From positions 1 through 25,520 of the IMG/VR virus record IMGVR_UViG_3300025266_000039: DNA of 25,520 nucleotides; one strand, 5' to 3'. The translations under genes and the position numbers were made by a program. How positions within the stretch are numbered: position 1 is the first letter of the stretch; each line of letters begins with the position of its first letter. Positions 11,573-20,952 of the stretch are shown piece after piece. The stretch is from a virus. Below the pieces are notes generated by a model. That model was not told where the DNA came from. It saw nothing but the letters and a program-made list of their open reading frames with translations, and ran no database searches.

Positions 11573-13088
11573 TAAGCTCTTGTTGGGTCCCCCTGGATGC
11601 GGGAAAACATTTCGTTTGATACAGGAAATACAGAACGCTCTTGACTCAGGAGCCCACCCCTCAAGGATTGGGGTGATCTCATTCACTCGAAAAGCAATCG
11701 AGGAAATGATCTCAAGGTCCTGTGCCAAGTTTAATCTGGAGCCCAAAGATTTTCCTTACATGAAAACATCTCATGCGTTCGGGTTCCATGGGCTGGGACT
11801 CAAGACTACGGACATCATGAGCCCCGAAGACTATGCCAACATAGGCCGTGAGATTGGGCTAACGTTCGAGGGCAAAGACTACACGTCATTGGATGGTGGG
11901 GTCACACTGCCTACAGTGGGCGGGTCAGGAGCACGGTACTTGCAGCTAGACAACAGGGCTCGGCTCCGGAAGATCGAGATCGAACAGGAGTATAACGAGG
12001 AAGCGGATTGGAGTTTGTTTTTTGCCAAGCTGAAACAACTATCCGAGCAGTTGGTCGAGTACAAAAGATCAACAGACAAGTACGACTTTGTTGATATGAT
12101 AGAACAGTACATCGAGCACGGCGAGACTCCGAATCTGGACTACCTGTTTATTGATGAGGCCCAAGACTTCACCCCGCTGCAGTGGGAAATGGCTCGTAAG
12201 ATTGCGTCGAGCTCCGAGAATGTTTGGGTTGCTGGAGACGATGATCAAGCTATCCACCGATGGACAGGCGTGGATGTTGCGGAGTTCAACAACTGTTCGA
12301 CTAACATCGAGGTGCTGAGTCAGTCGTTTCGGATCCCTAAGTCTGTCCACCGTCTTGCGCTGTCTGTATCAAAAAGAATTTCGGGACGCCATGAAAAGAC
12401 GTTCACCGCTCGGGAGGAAGAGGGCAAGGTCGAATACATAAACTATCTTTCAGAGGCCCCGCTGCACGAAGGATCATGGACGTTGATGGCGCGGACCAAC
12501 GGGTACGTCTCAGAGATGGCGAATTATCTGCGAGGGCAGGGCTACAAGTACTCTCGCAATGGTAGGTCCAGCTTGTCAGAGATCTTGGTGCAAAACCTTT
12601 TGACTTGGGATGAGTTGTGCAAGGATGGATCAGTTCCTTTGCCTGACGTTAAGCGTTTGTACGACTCAGTAAAGAAACAGGGAGTGGACGCTGTTGTCCG
12701 AAGGGGCGCGATGCAACTGCTTGACGCTCTACCTGCAGATACTACGCTGTCAATGAAAGAACTGGTAAAGGACTACGGTCTGTTGAAGGACTCGGCTTAC
12801 GGCGCATACGAGATACTAAACGTGCCGAGCTCCGAGCAAGAGTACATCGATGCTATCTTCCGAAGAGGAGAGAATCTTTTATCTAAACCTCGGATCAAAG
12901 TCTCTACGTTCCATGCTATGAAGGGCGGGGAAGATGATAACTGTATGGTCTGGACTGCATCGACCAAGGCGTGTGACCGCAGTAAATTTCCTGACGATGA
13001 GCATCGAGCTTTTTATGTCGCAGTAACTAGGGCGAGGCATAACTTATACATCCTGCAGTCCAGCAACAAATATAGGTACACGTTATGA
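11559..13088 (+). CDS. UvrD/Rep-like SF1A DNA helicase
   Basis: A 509-residue protein. I start it at ATG 11559 (MIPNSKLLLGPPGCGKTF), which has AGAGG upstream and places Walker A at residues 10-17. A longer frame to 11400 would overlap the AlpA-like gene with unlike sequence. Later motifs are GVISFTRKAIEEM (Ia), LFIDEAQDFTPLQW (II), WVAGDDDQAIHRWTGVD (III), LSQSFRIP (IV), TFHAMKGGEDDNCMVW (V) and FYVAVTRARHNLYIL (VI). It is a 3'-5' ssDNA translocase of the UvrD/Rep group, shorter than the host enzymes. With no DnaB-type helicase visible, it may serve the replication fork itself. It overlaps the next gene by ATGA. Confidence 0.9.
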   Translation: MIPNSKLLLGPPGCGKTFRLIQEIQNALDSGAHPSRIGVISFTRKAIEEMISRSCAKFNLEPKDFPYMKTSHAFGFHGLGLKTTDIMSPEDYANIGREIGLTFEGKDYTSLDGGVTLPTVGGSGARYLQLDNRARLRKIEIEQEYNEEADWSLFFAKLKQLSEQLVEYKRSTDKYDFVDMIEQYIEHGETPNLDYLFIDEAQDFTPLQWEMARKIASSSENVWVAGDDDQAIHRWTGVDVAEFNNCSTNIEVLSQSFRIPKSVHRLALSVSKRISGRHEKTFTAREEEGKVEYINYLSEAPLHEGSWTLMARTNGYVSEMANYLRGQGYKYSRNGRSSLSEILVQNLLTWDELCKDGSVPLPDVKRLYDSVKKQGVDAVVRRGAMQLLDALPADTTLSMKELVKDYGLLKDSAYGAYEILNVPSSEQEYIDAIFRRGENLLSKPRIKVSTFHAMKGGEDDNCMVWTASTKACDRSKFPDDEHRAFYVAVTRARHNLYILQSSNKYRYTL

Positions 13089-13408
13089 ACAGAGATGAAG
13101 TCTTAGACTCCGCAAAAGAGTTGATCAATGGGCAGAGGGCCAAGGATTATGGCGATGCATACGAGAACTTCTCGCGTATTGCTGATGGATGGAATATAAT
13201 TGTAAGAGAATCACAGCGCACCCATGGGTTCATTACCCCACAACACGTTGCGCTAATGATGGATTGGATGAAGTCTGCCCGTCTGTTGAATGGCATCGAC
13301 CATGAGGACTCTTGGATCGACAAGTGCGGGTACAGTGCATTGGGTTCAGATTTCTCTGAGCGTGAGGCTAAGATCCTTGAGAGGCTAGGAAAGGTGTTAG
13401 CTAAATGA
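13085..13408 (+). CDS. DUF6378-like phage protein
   Basis: A 107-residue helical protein. VLDSAKELINGQRAKDYGDAYENFSRIADGW and later HVALMMDWMKSARLLNGIDHEDSWIDKCGYSALG match, from memory, the pattern of the small phage family DUF6378. The conserved acidic and Trp residues and all-helical make-up recall MazG-like NTP pyrophosphatases, but no EExxD box is seen, so catalysis is not claimed. It lies between the helicase and the polymerase, with 4-nt overlaps on both sides, and may support nucleotide metabolism or the replisome. Confidence 0.6.
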   Translation: MNRDEVLDSAKELINGQRAKDYGDAYENFSRIADGWNIIVRESQRTHGFITPQHVALMMDWMKSARLLNGIDHEDSWIDKCGYSALGSDFSEREAKILERLGKVLAK

Positions 13409-15339
13409 GTCAGAAGTTTTTGTTTACAGATGATAGTGGTGATTCCAGTGATCTCAATTACCAACTCAAGGGTGAGATGAACGTGATCGAAAGCGATTGG
13501 AACATCCCTACGGAGTTCCCTGACCTTACTGCGTACAAAGAGGTTGCTGTCGATCTGGAAACAAAGGACCCCCACCTGACTACGCTCGGCCCTGGATGGG
13601 CTACGAACAACGGACATATCATTGGGATTGCTGTCGCTGCAGGAGAATACAAAGGGTATTTCCCCATGCGGCATGAGAACGGTCACAACATGGACCCGAG
13701 GATCACGCTCAAGTGGATCAAGAAGCAGCTATCTGTCCCTGATATGGACGTGATTATGCACAACGCAACCTATGATGCGGGTTGGTTGAGGGCAGAAGGT
13801 GTGGAGATCAAAGGCCGAATCATTGACACGATGGTTACTGGTGCTTTGGTGGATGAGAACCGCTGGTCCTTTGGCCTCGATGCTATGGCCCGTGACTACG
13901 CTGGGGTACGGAAGAACGAGCAGTTGCTCAAGGCGGCGGCGGCGGACTTTGGCGTGAACCCTAAGTCGGAGATGTACAAGCTTCCCCCTAAGTTTGTTGG
14001 CGCATATGCCGAACAGGATGCAGTTGCCACGCTCAAGCTTTGGACCGCTCTAAAAGTACGACTCGATCAAGACGAGCTCTGGGACGTTTGGAACATGGAG
14101 ACAGGGTTGATTCGTTGTATTCTGGACATGCGTACCAAGGGTGTGCGGGTAGATCTTGATCGAGCGGACCAAAACAAAAAGGCTTTGCAGTCCCAAAGCA
14201 AACTTCTTAGGGGGCTACTGGAGAAAGAAGCTGGTATGGAAGTGGACATCTGGGCGTCTGCGTCTATCCAAAAGATGTTTGATAAGTTGAAGTTGGAATA
14301 TCCCCGCACAGAGAAAGGGGCTCCATCGTTTACCAAGAACTTTCTCAATGATCACCCCGAGAAGATTGCCCAGATTCTGGTTAAGCTGCGGGAGTTTGAC
14401 AAAGCGGACAGCACATTTATTGATAGCATTCTTCGCCATGAACACAACGGCAGGATCCACACCGAGTTGCACTCTACGCGAAGAGATGCAGGGGGAACTG
14501 TGACGGGTAGATTTTCATCGTCTAACCCCAATCTTCAGCAGCTTCCGGCGCGTGACCCTGATATCAAGCGGTACATTCGAGGCATCTTTGTACCAGAGGA
14601 GGGCCAGAGGTGGGGATCGTTTGACTACTCGAGCCAAGAGCCAAGGCTCCTCGTTCACTTCGCCTCGATGATACCGTCCACTATCCGTCATCCAATCGTG
14701 GATCAGATCGTGGAAGAGTTTCACACAGGTGACGTTGATCTTCACCAGATGGTTGCGGACCTTGCGAACATCACTAGGAAGCAAGCGAAGACCGTGAACC
14801 TCGGCATTATGTACGGTATGGGTGTGGCTAAACTGGCCGACCAGCTTGGCATTTCAAAGGAAGACGCTAAGGATTTAATCGGTAGACACCACTCTAAGGT
14901 TCCTTTCGTTAAGGGATTGGCAGACCTAGCCAGTAAGCAGGGCGAGAAGAACGGGCAGATACGCACTGTAATGGGCCGTAAGTGCCGATTCCATCTTTGG
15001 GAGCCTGTCACCTACGGAGTAGGCAAGCCACTGCCCTACGAGGAAGCTATGAAGGAGTACGGGGGCCCTGGAGGTAAAGGCATACGCCGAGCGTTCACAT
15101 ACAAGGCTCTGAACAAGCTTATCCAAGGCTCCGCTGCCGATCAGACTAAGAAGGCAATGCTTGATTGCTACAATGAGGGGCTCACCCCTATGCTAACGGT
15201 GCATGACGAGTTATGTTTTAGTATCGAAAGTGACGAACAAGCTTCGCGGATTAAGGAGATCATGGAGACAGGAATGCCTCTTGCTATCCCATCCAAAATT
15301 GACGTTGATATCAAAGAACACTGGGGAGACATCGAATGA
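13405..15339 (+). CDS. polA: Family A DNA polymerase with 3'-5' exonuclease
   Basis: A 644-residue protein of T7-like size. The exonuclease is complete: VAVDLETKD (Asp50 and Glu52), HNATYDAGWL and YAEQDAVATL. The polymerase has RFSSSNPNLQQLPARD, motif A FDYSSQEPR (Asp407, with Q-E-P instead of the commoner I-E-L), motif B RKQAKTVNLGIMYGMG (Arg458, Lys462, Leu466, Tyr470) and motif C VHDEL (His600, Asp601, Glu602). Leu466 stands at the position of E. coli Phe762. No 5'-3' exonuclease domain is present, as is normal for phages. It replicates the phage genome with the primase and helicase encoded upstream. It overlaps both neighbours by 4 nt. Confidence 0.95.
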   Translation: MSQKFLFTDDSGDSSDLNYQLKGEMNVIESDWNIPTEFPDLTAYKEVAVDLETKDPHLTTLGPGWATNNGHIIGIAVAAGEYKGYFPMRHENGHNMDPRITLKWIKKQLSVPDMDVIMHNATYDAGWLRAEGVEIKGRIIDTMVTGALVDENRWSFGLDAMARDYAGVRKNEQLLKAAAADFGVNPKSEMYKLPPKFVGAYAEQDAVATLKLWTALKVRLDQDELWDVWNMETGLIRCILDMRTKGVRVDLDRADQNKKALQSQSKLLRGLLEKEAGMEVDIWASASIQKMFDKLKLEYPRTEKGAPSFTKNFLNDHPEKIAQILVKLREFDKADSTFIDSILRHEHNGRIHTELHSTRRDAGGTVTGRFSSSNPNLQQLPARDPDIKRYIRGIFVPEEGQRWGSFDYSSQEPRLLVHFASMIPSTIRHPIVDQIVEEFHTGDVDLHQMVADLANITRKQAKTVNLGIMYGMGVAKLADQLGISKEDAKDLIGRHHSKVPFVKGLADLASKQGEKNGQIRTVMGRKCRFHLWEPVTYGVGKPLPYEEAMKEYGGPGGKGIRRAFTYKALNKLIQGSAADQTKKAMLDCYNEGLTPMLTVHDELCFSIESDEQASRIKEIMETGMPLAIPSKIDVDIKEHWGDIE

Positions 15340-15593
15340 TGGAAATGGAAGACTTCAAAACTATTGGCTTCAAACAAATGCACCAGATGCAAATCGATAC
15401 ACTGATCAACTACATCTCTACCACCGTAGAGATTGCCGCGTCACTCGGAGATCAGGCTGTATTGGCTGAAGTTGAGGAAGAGTCAGACGAACTTATTAAA
15501 ATGTTCGGTGGAAAAGGACTGTTCGTCACCGTAACAACAGGGGAGCTTGTTGTTCGGGAGATAAACACGCATCCGAATAATGGAAAAAGATAA
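15336..15593 (+). CDS. Small hypothetical protein after PolA
   Basis: An 85-residue acidic protein, coupled to the polymerase by ATGATGG, with GGGGAG upstream. A helical N-terminus (MHQMQIDTLINYISTTVEIAASLGDQAVLAEVEEESDELIKMF) is followed by two probable strands (LFVTVTTGELVVREI). No family is recognised. It may be a polymerase accessory subunit or simply a late small gene of the operon. It overlaps the following gene by 14 nt. Confidence 0.65.
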   Translation: MMEMEDFKTIGFKQMHQMQIDTLINYISTTVEIAASLGDQAVLAEVEEESDELIKMFGGKGLFVTVTTGELVVREINTHPNNGKR

Positions 15594-15789
15594 CGTAATC
15601 CGCCCATGGTGTTGGTTGCATCCTCTCGACGGCTTCGAGCTCACGCAAGCGGACTTAGTGGAGCAGCAATGGGATACTCTTTTGCACGACGAAGAACAAG
15701 CTATCTGGGATCAATACTACAAGCTTGAGGCTCAGAAAGAACTGATCCGACAACAACTGCAGAAGATTACTGATTCAAGAAAGAGTTAG
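15580..15789 (+). CDS. Small hypothetical protein, end of replication operon
   Basis: A 69-residue protein with a Trp-rich N-terminus (IRPWCWLHPLDGF) and a helical C-terminus (QAIWDQYYKLEAQKELIRQQLQKI). The ribosome site is weak, so translation probably depends on coupling to the preceding gene. Its last 23 bases overlap, tail to tail, the end of the leftward 1376-residue virion gene. No intrinsic terminator separates the converging units. The function is unknown and the coding status is less sure than that of its neighbours. Confidence 0.5.
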   Translation: MEKDNVIRPWCWLHPLDGFELTQADLVEQQWDTLLHDEEQAIWDQYYKLEAQKELIRQQLQKITDSRKS

Positions 15790-18700
15790 CTGCTCGTTCC
15801 GCTGGAGTTCCTCCCAACAACTCAGGGTTCACGGGCCCTGGGGCTCGGGCTTGAATGATTGGTGAAGCCGCCGGAGTCAAACTCCCCTCCTGTTGAAGGT
15901 ACGGGTTGACAGGGCTTGGTGCCTGCGGAGCAAGATCTAAGTATGGATTTGACCTTGTCGGTGGAGCAGGCGGATTAATCTCAACGGGTTTCATCTGCCG
16001 ATCATCTTCTACCTGCGGATCCAACGGGCGTCCAAAGTAATTATCCTGCACGTTTTGAATAGCTGCCCTTGGCAAACTATCCAGGGCATCAACTCTCAAT
16101 AGTTTTTTGTACACGTCTGGTGTGATTTTAAAGGGCTCGAACTCTCCGCGCATAATTCCTTTGATCCCACCGATGTTGTTCTCTTTAAGAGTCCGGCGAA
16201 TTTCAGACTCGCTGACACCCATGGTCCGAAGGTCTTGGATCATGCGGTAGTAGCCACGGTCATTGCGATACTTGGCGGCGTTAGCGTCTTCATAGCCCTT
16301 CAACAGTTGGTCCGGAGTAACGCCGAAGTCATCTGTCAGGCTGTTGAACATGCGCTTTGAGTCCGTCTGTCCACGTTGAAATCCGTATGCTGCAAACCGA
16401 AGGCCCTGCTTTGGGTCAAACGTTTGTTCCGAAACACCTGTACTAAGTCGAGCTAATTCTTGTTTCCAAGTCCGCTCACGGCCCATCTTATCTTGAGAGG
16501 CGATGGCATCGATACCAAGTCCGTCACCCGCAACGCCGCGCAAGAAACGGCTGGCTTCGATTTTACCACCGGATATATCCGCCGCCGCCAGAACGTTTGG
16601 AATCATTGTGTTTGCCACATGCCCTGCCATCTTAAACAGCTTTGTGGCACCATCGTCCTTTGGATTATAAACTTGCGCCCCAGTTGATGTGCGTCCGCCA
16701 CGGTATGTGATATCTAAAAGAGCATCTGTTAGCATGGCTTCGTCTAAGAACGGAGCAAACGCTTCGCCCAAGGTGCCAAATCCTACGTCCACAATAAATT
16801 GATCGAGGTCCTTTCCCTCTGCCCTAGCGGCATCAAATTCTGTAATGGCACGGTTGGCAAACCGAGACAGCACATCGTAAGGGTTCGAGGTACTGTAGTT
16901 GATGTATTTAATTTCCCCGTCTTTTGTTTTTCCCGTAGGAATCAAGGTTGCGCCCTTCATCCAAGGAGCAGCAAAGGATCTCTTAAGGGCTTCCATTTCT
17001 TCTCGAGTCACGTCTGAAATTGCATACGCGCCTTCCAGTACCGCAGCGGGAACAATCGCCGTTGTAGTAGCAAAGCCCAACAAACGCTGTTTGCCTCGTC
17101 TTTGAACGGCCTCAATCGGAGAGGCCATATCGTCCAGACCCTGCCTCACAATGTTAAAACTTGTACGATACATCTCTGCAGGGAACGTGATGAAGTTACC
17201 AAACGGAAGCTTACGCCCCAACTTAATGAACTCAGACGCACCCTTGTTGTAGTTTGGCACAGTGTCCCGCACGATCTGTGACGCTCGGGTCTTGATAAGA
17301 TCATCAATGTCCGCCGTTCCAGACCGTATCAATTGTTTTGCTTCGATTGAAACATCGTCCATGTTCTTGGTCAGGTACTTAATCTTGTCAGCCTCTGACG
17401 CACCGTCCAGCATGTGCCGTATCTTGGCTTGCTCCGAATGGTACGAGAAGTATTTCCAAATATCATCCGACCCTTGGTAGGCTTTCTCAAAACCCGCCGC
17501 AACTTTGCCGACACTTTTTGCCAGCTTACTGTCTACGGGCTTGCCTCTGACAGCCTCAATGAAGTTCTTTGGCCGAGGTTCTGCAGCGTTAGAGTACCCA
17601 ATACCTTTGCTTAACTGGTCTTGGATCTCCCTTAACTCTGCATTTGTTCCCAAGACTCCACGCCGTTGTGCGTCAGCTAGGTCATCAAATACAGCTTCAC
17701 TGCCTTTGTTAAAGATATCCGATGTGACCGCAGTCACAGCATCTTTGAAGTTGCTGCCTCTGCCAAGGCCCGGCCAATTACCGTTAGCCGTTGCAAAAGC
17801 AACAGCCGTTGTAAAGTTTCGTACCTGAGTGATGGGAGACAGAACAGTCTTGGCGTATTGAGATAAACCTTTACCCTTCAACGCTACACCTAAACCACCT
17901 CGCAAGAGTTCAACCCCAAAGTTTGACTCGCCCATAATTTGGTTGGTCAAATCTTTGTAAATTTGTTTTGGAACGTAGTGTCCGTCCAAGCTGCCCCAGC
18001 CTGTTCGCCCAATAAGCTTTTCTACTTGATCTGCGTCCTTGCCTACGGCTCCGACAACACTTGCTGCGCCGTCATCTCCGCCCAATTTAACATAGCCACG
18101 GCGAACTAATTCTTTTTTCTGTGCCGCACTAAGGTCCGCTCCGTCACGAAAGAACTTTCCAATGCCTGTGTTTGTTTTAGCCATCTTAGCGACAGTGCCG
18201 AAGTAATCATCAATGGCGTTGAACTGAGCAAGGTCGGCAACAGTGCCAAGGACAGCGGCCCGTGGATCATCGATCTCTCCAAGAAGAGCGCGAAGCTGTG
18301 GGGCTATCTTTTCCCTGGTAATGAACATGCCTGTGTCCAAACGGTCCTTCGCCACAAAGCCACCCTTTAGCTTTTCGTTTTTCTTCAAGGCGTATTTGTT
18401 CAAGAACCCTTCCCGAGCCATCTTAACTACAGTGTCGGTGGGACTGCCTCGTACTATAATTTTCTGTTTGTCCCCCGTCCCCGAACGAGCCAGACCATTT
18501 GATCGCAGGAACTGATCGTTGAATACGTTATCAACGTCCGCTCGAGCCAGAGCGGAAAGCTCTTTCCCGATTAAGTTTTTGTTTCTCCGGAAGAAACCGT
18601 CTGCTACTCTAAGGGTCTTCTCATCAGGGACATACTTCGCATCCTCAAAGATTTTATAACGCCGACGAACGTAGCTTCCCAGCCCGTCTTGAATAACGTC

Positions 18701-19897
18701 CTTAATCATACGACCATCTTTGGTCATAAAATTGTTATCACTTAGGAACTTACTGTCCAAAACACCTTGGCTCAGTGTGTCCACATGCTGGCGAATCTCA
18801 ACTGCATCCCGTCTGATCTCTCTTGGGAGAGCTCTTAATGCCGTAGCCTTGTCCGCAGGGTCCGCGATGCGTAGGAAATCCAACACTTTGTTAAGGGCGT
18901 TTGCTTTCTCTAACGAACCACCGTCCGGCAAAGACTTCATAGTTTTGTCCAGAGACTTCTCTATCTTGTTCATCATCCGCCCAGCTTTATCCAAGTCAGG
19001 CTTGATCTGTCCGTCCAGCAACAAACGTTTGTCTGCAATTTGTTCCGGAGTAGCACCGCGATATCTAGTAAAGACAACCGCGTCCGCAATACCTTTTTGG
19101 AACCCAGACAGGTCATCTCCCGGTGCGTTCAATGTGCGTTTGTCCACCAGATCATCGAAATACTTACCCGCTGCGTCAATCTTTTTCTTGGTTCCCGCTG
19201 CAATATCCTTAGAAACCTTTGCATCACCAATAGTTTTACCCGCCGCAGACAACCCACCTTGGATTGCCCCGCCAACAACACCAGCTTCTGCCAAGACCTT
19301 TAGGCGGTTTCCTGCCCGAGCAAGAGATTTCTCAGTGCCTTCCAGACCGATGAGATCTGTAGTTTGAGTAGGTCCTGCCTCGACCCAATCACCAATGGTG
19401 GTTGAGTTATCACCGGACACGGCCATTTCTATGCCAGCAACTGCGCCAAGTTCCCTCAGTGCAAGGTTAGTGCGCTCAGTCTTAGAAAGCTTGCCTGTCT
19501 TACCAGCAAGCTGACGAGCTTTCATAAATCCTTTGCCGACTTTGCCAGCAATACCAACACCTGGAACAACAAACTGTGTTATTACTTCTGCACCAACACC
19601 AGCAATACCCTCGGGATCAAAACCCGCCAAGTCTCGTAGGTACTCAGCCTTTTCGGTTACACTGTCTGTGTAGTTAGTGCCTGCAACAAGGTCCACGCCA
19701 AGTGTTCCAAGGCCAATCACACCTTCACCGATGCCGATCAACCCAGAGCCAACGCCCTCGAACACTTCACGGCCTATGGAACCTTCCATGAACTGTTCTC
19801 TATTACGCCCAGTTTCTTCTTCCGGCTGTAGATAAGGGTTAGAATTTTCAACAGGGGCTTGGGGTTTGTCCAAGTCTAGGTAAGGATTAGTAGCCAT
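15767..19897 (-). CDS. Giant internal virion/DNA-ejection-type protein
   Basis: A 1376-residue protein starting at 19897 after GAGGGG. Size, position at the end of the structural block and glycine-rich hydrophobic stretches (VGSGLIGIGEGVIGLGTLGVDLVAG near the N-terminus, LLGFATTTAIVPAAVLEGAYAI near residue 990) fit an internal protein that is ejected with DNA and crosses or lines the host envelope. Long charged helices fill the middle. No lysozyme or transglycosylase motif was recognised. A repeated cassette, NPYLDL..PQAP..NPYLQ, occurs at residues 4-24 and again at 1317-1335. It abuts the upstream gene with no gap and overlaps the rightward small gene by 23 nt at its 3' end. Confidence 0.65.
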   Translation of the reverse strand: MATNPYLDLDKPQAPVENSNPYLQPEEETGRNREQFMEGSIGREVFEGVGSGLIGIGEGVIGLGTLGVDLVAGTNYTDSVTEKAEYLRDLAGFDPEGIAGVGAEVITQFVVPGVGIAGKVGKGFMKARQLAGKTGKLSKTERTNLALRELGAVAGIEMAVSGDNSTTIGDWVEAGPTQTTDLIGLEGTEKSLARAGNRLKVLAEAGVVGGAIQGGLSAAGKTIGDAKVSKDIAAGTKKKIDAAGKYFDDLVDKRTLNAPGDDLSGFQKGIADAVVFTRYRGATPEQIADKRLLLDGQIKPDLDKAGRMMNKIEKSLDKTMKSLPDGGSLEKANALNKVLDFLRIADPADKATALRALPREIRRDAVEIRQHVDTLSQGVLDSKFLSDNNFMTKDGRMIKDVIQDGLGSYVRRRYKIFEDAKYVPDEKTLRVADGFFRRNKNLIGKELSALARADVDNVFNDQFLRSNGLARSGTGDKQKIIVRGSPTDTVVKMAREGFLNKYALKKNEKLKGGFVAKDRLDTGMFITREKIAPQLRALLGEIDDPRAAVLGTVADLAQFNAIDDYFGTVAKMAKTNTGIGKFFRDGADLSAAQKKELVRRGYVKLGGDDGAASVVGAVGKDADQVEKLIGRTGWGSLDGHYVPKQIYKDLTNQIMGESNFGVELLRGGLGVALKGKGLSQYAKTVLSPITQVRNFTTAVAFATANGNWPGLGRGSNFKDAVTAVTSDIFNKGSEAVFDDLADAQRRGVLGTNAELREIQDQLSKGIGYSNAAEPRPKNFIEAVRGKPVDSKLAKSVGKVAAGFEKAYQGSDDIWKYFSYHSEQAKIRHMLDGASEADKIKYLTKNMDDVSIEAKQLIRSGTADIDDLIKTRASQIVRDTVPNYNKGASEFIKLGRKLPFGNFITFPAEMYRTSFNIVRQGLDDMASPIEAVQRRGKQRLLGFATTTAIVPAAVLEGAYAISDVTREEMEALKRSFAAPWMKGATLIPTGKTKDGEIKYINYSTSNPYDVLSRFANRAITEFDAARAEGKDLDQFIVDVGFGTLGEAFAPFLDEAMLTDALLDITYRGGRTSTGAQVYNPKDDGATKLFKMAGHVANTMIPNVLAAADISGGKIEASRFLRGVAGDGLGIDAIASQDKMGRERTWKQELARLSTGVSEQTFDPKQGLRFAAYGFQRGQTDSKRMFNSLTDDFGVTPDQLLKGYEDANAAKYRNDRGYYRMIQDLRTMGVSESEIRRTLKENNIGGIKGIMRGEFEPFKITPDVYKKLLRVDALDSLPRAAIQNVQDNYFGRPLDPQVEDDRQMKPVEINPPAPPTRSNPYLDLAPQAPSPVNPYLQQEGSLTPAASPIIQARAPGPVNPELLGGTPAERAANSFLNQ
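15890..15949 (-). repeat. NPYL cassette, C-terminal copy
   Basis: Codons 1317-1336 encode NPYLDL-A-PQAP-SPV-NPYLQ followed by Q. A weaker related block (VNPELLGG) follows about 20 residues later, close to the C-terminus. Confidence 0.85.
19826..19888 (-). repeat. NPYL cassette, N-terminal copy
   Basis: Codons 4-24 of the 1376-residue gene encode NPYLDL-DK-PQAP-VENS-NPYLQ. The C-terminal copy has the same order of blocks but different synonymous codons, so this is kept at protein level and is not a recent DNA duplication. Confidence 0.85.
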
Positions 19898-20944
<1,047 letters not shown>

Positions 20945-20952
20945 GACTATCC

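Noticed and set aside
18720-19367. Rightward 215-codon frame inside the giant virion gene
   Set aside because: Ser/Arg/Leu-rich composition typical of an antisense shadow, within a continuous 1376-codon leftward gene.
15767-19897. Virion lysozyme or transglycosylase domain in the giant protein
   Set aside because: No convincing catalytic Glu context or lysozyme-like motif was seen by eye.
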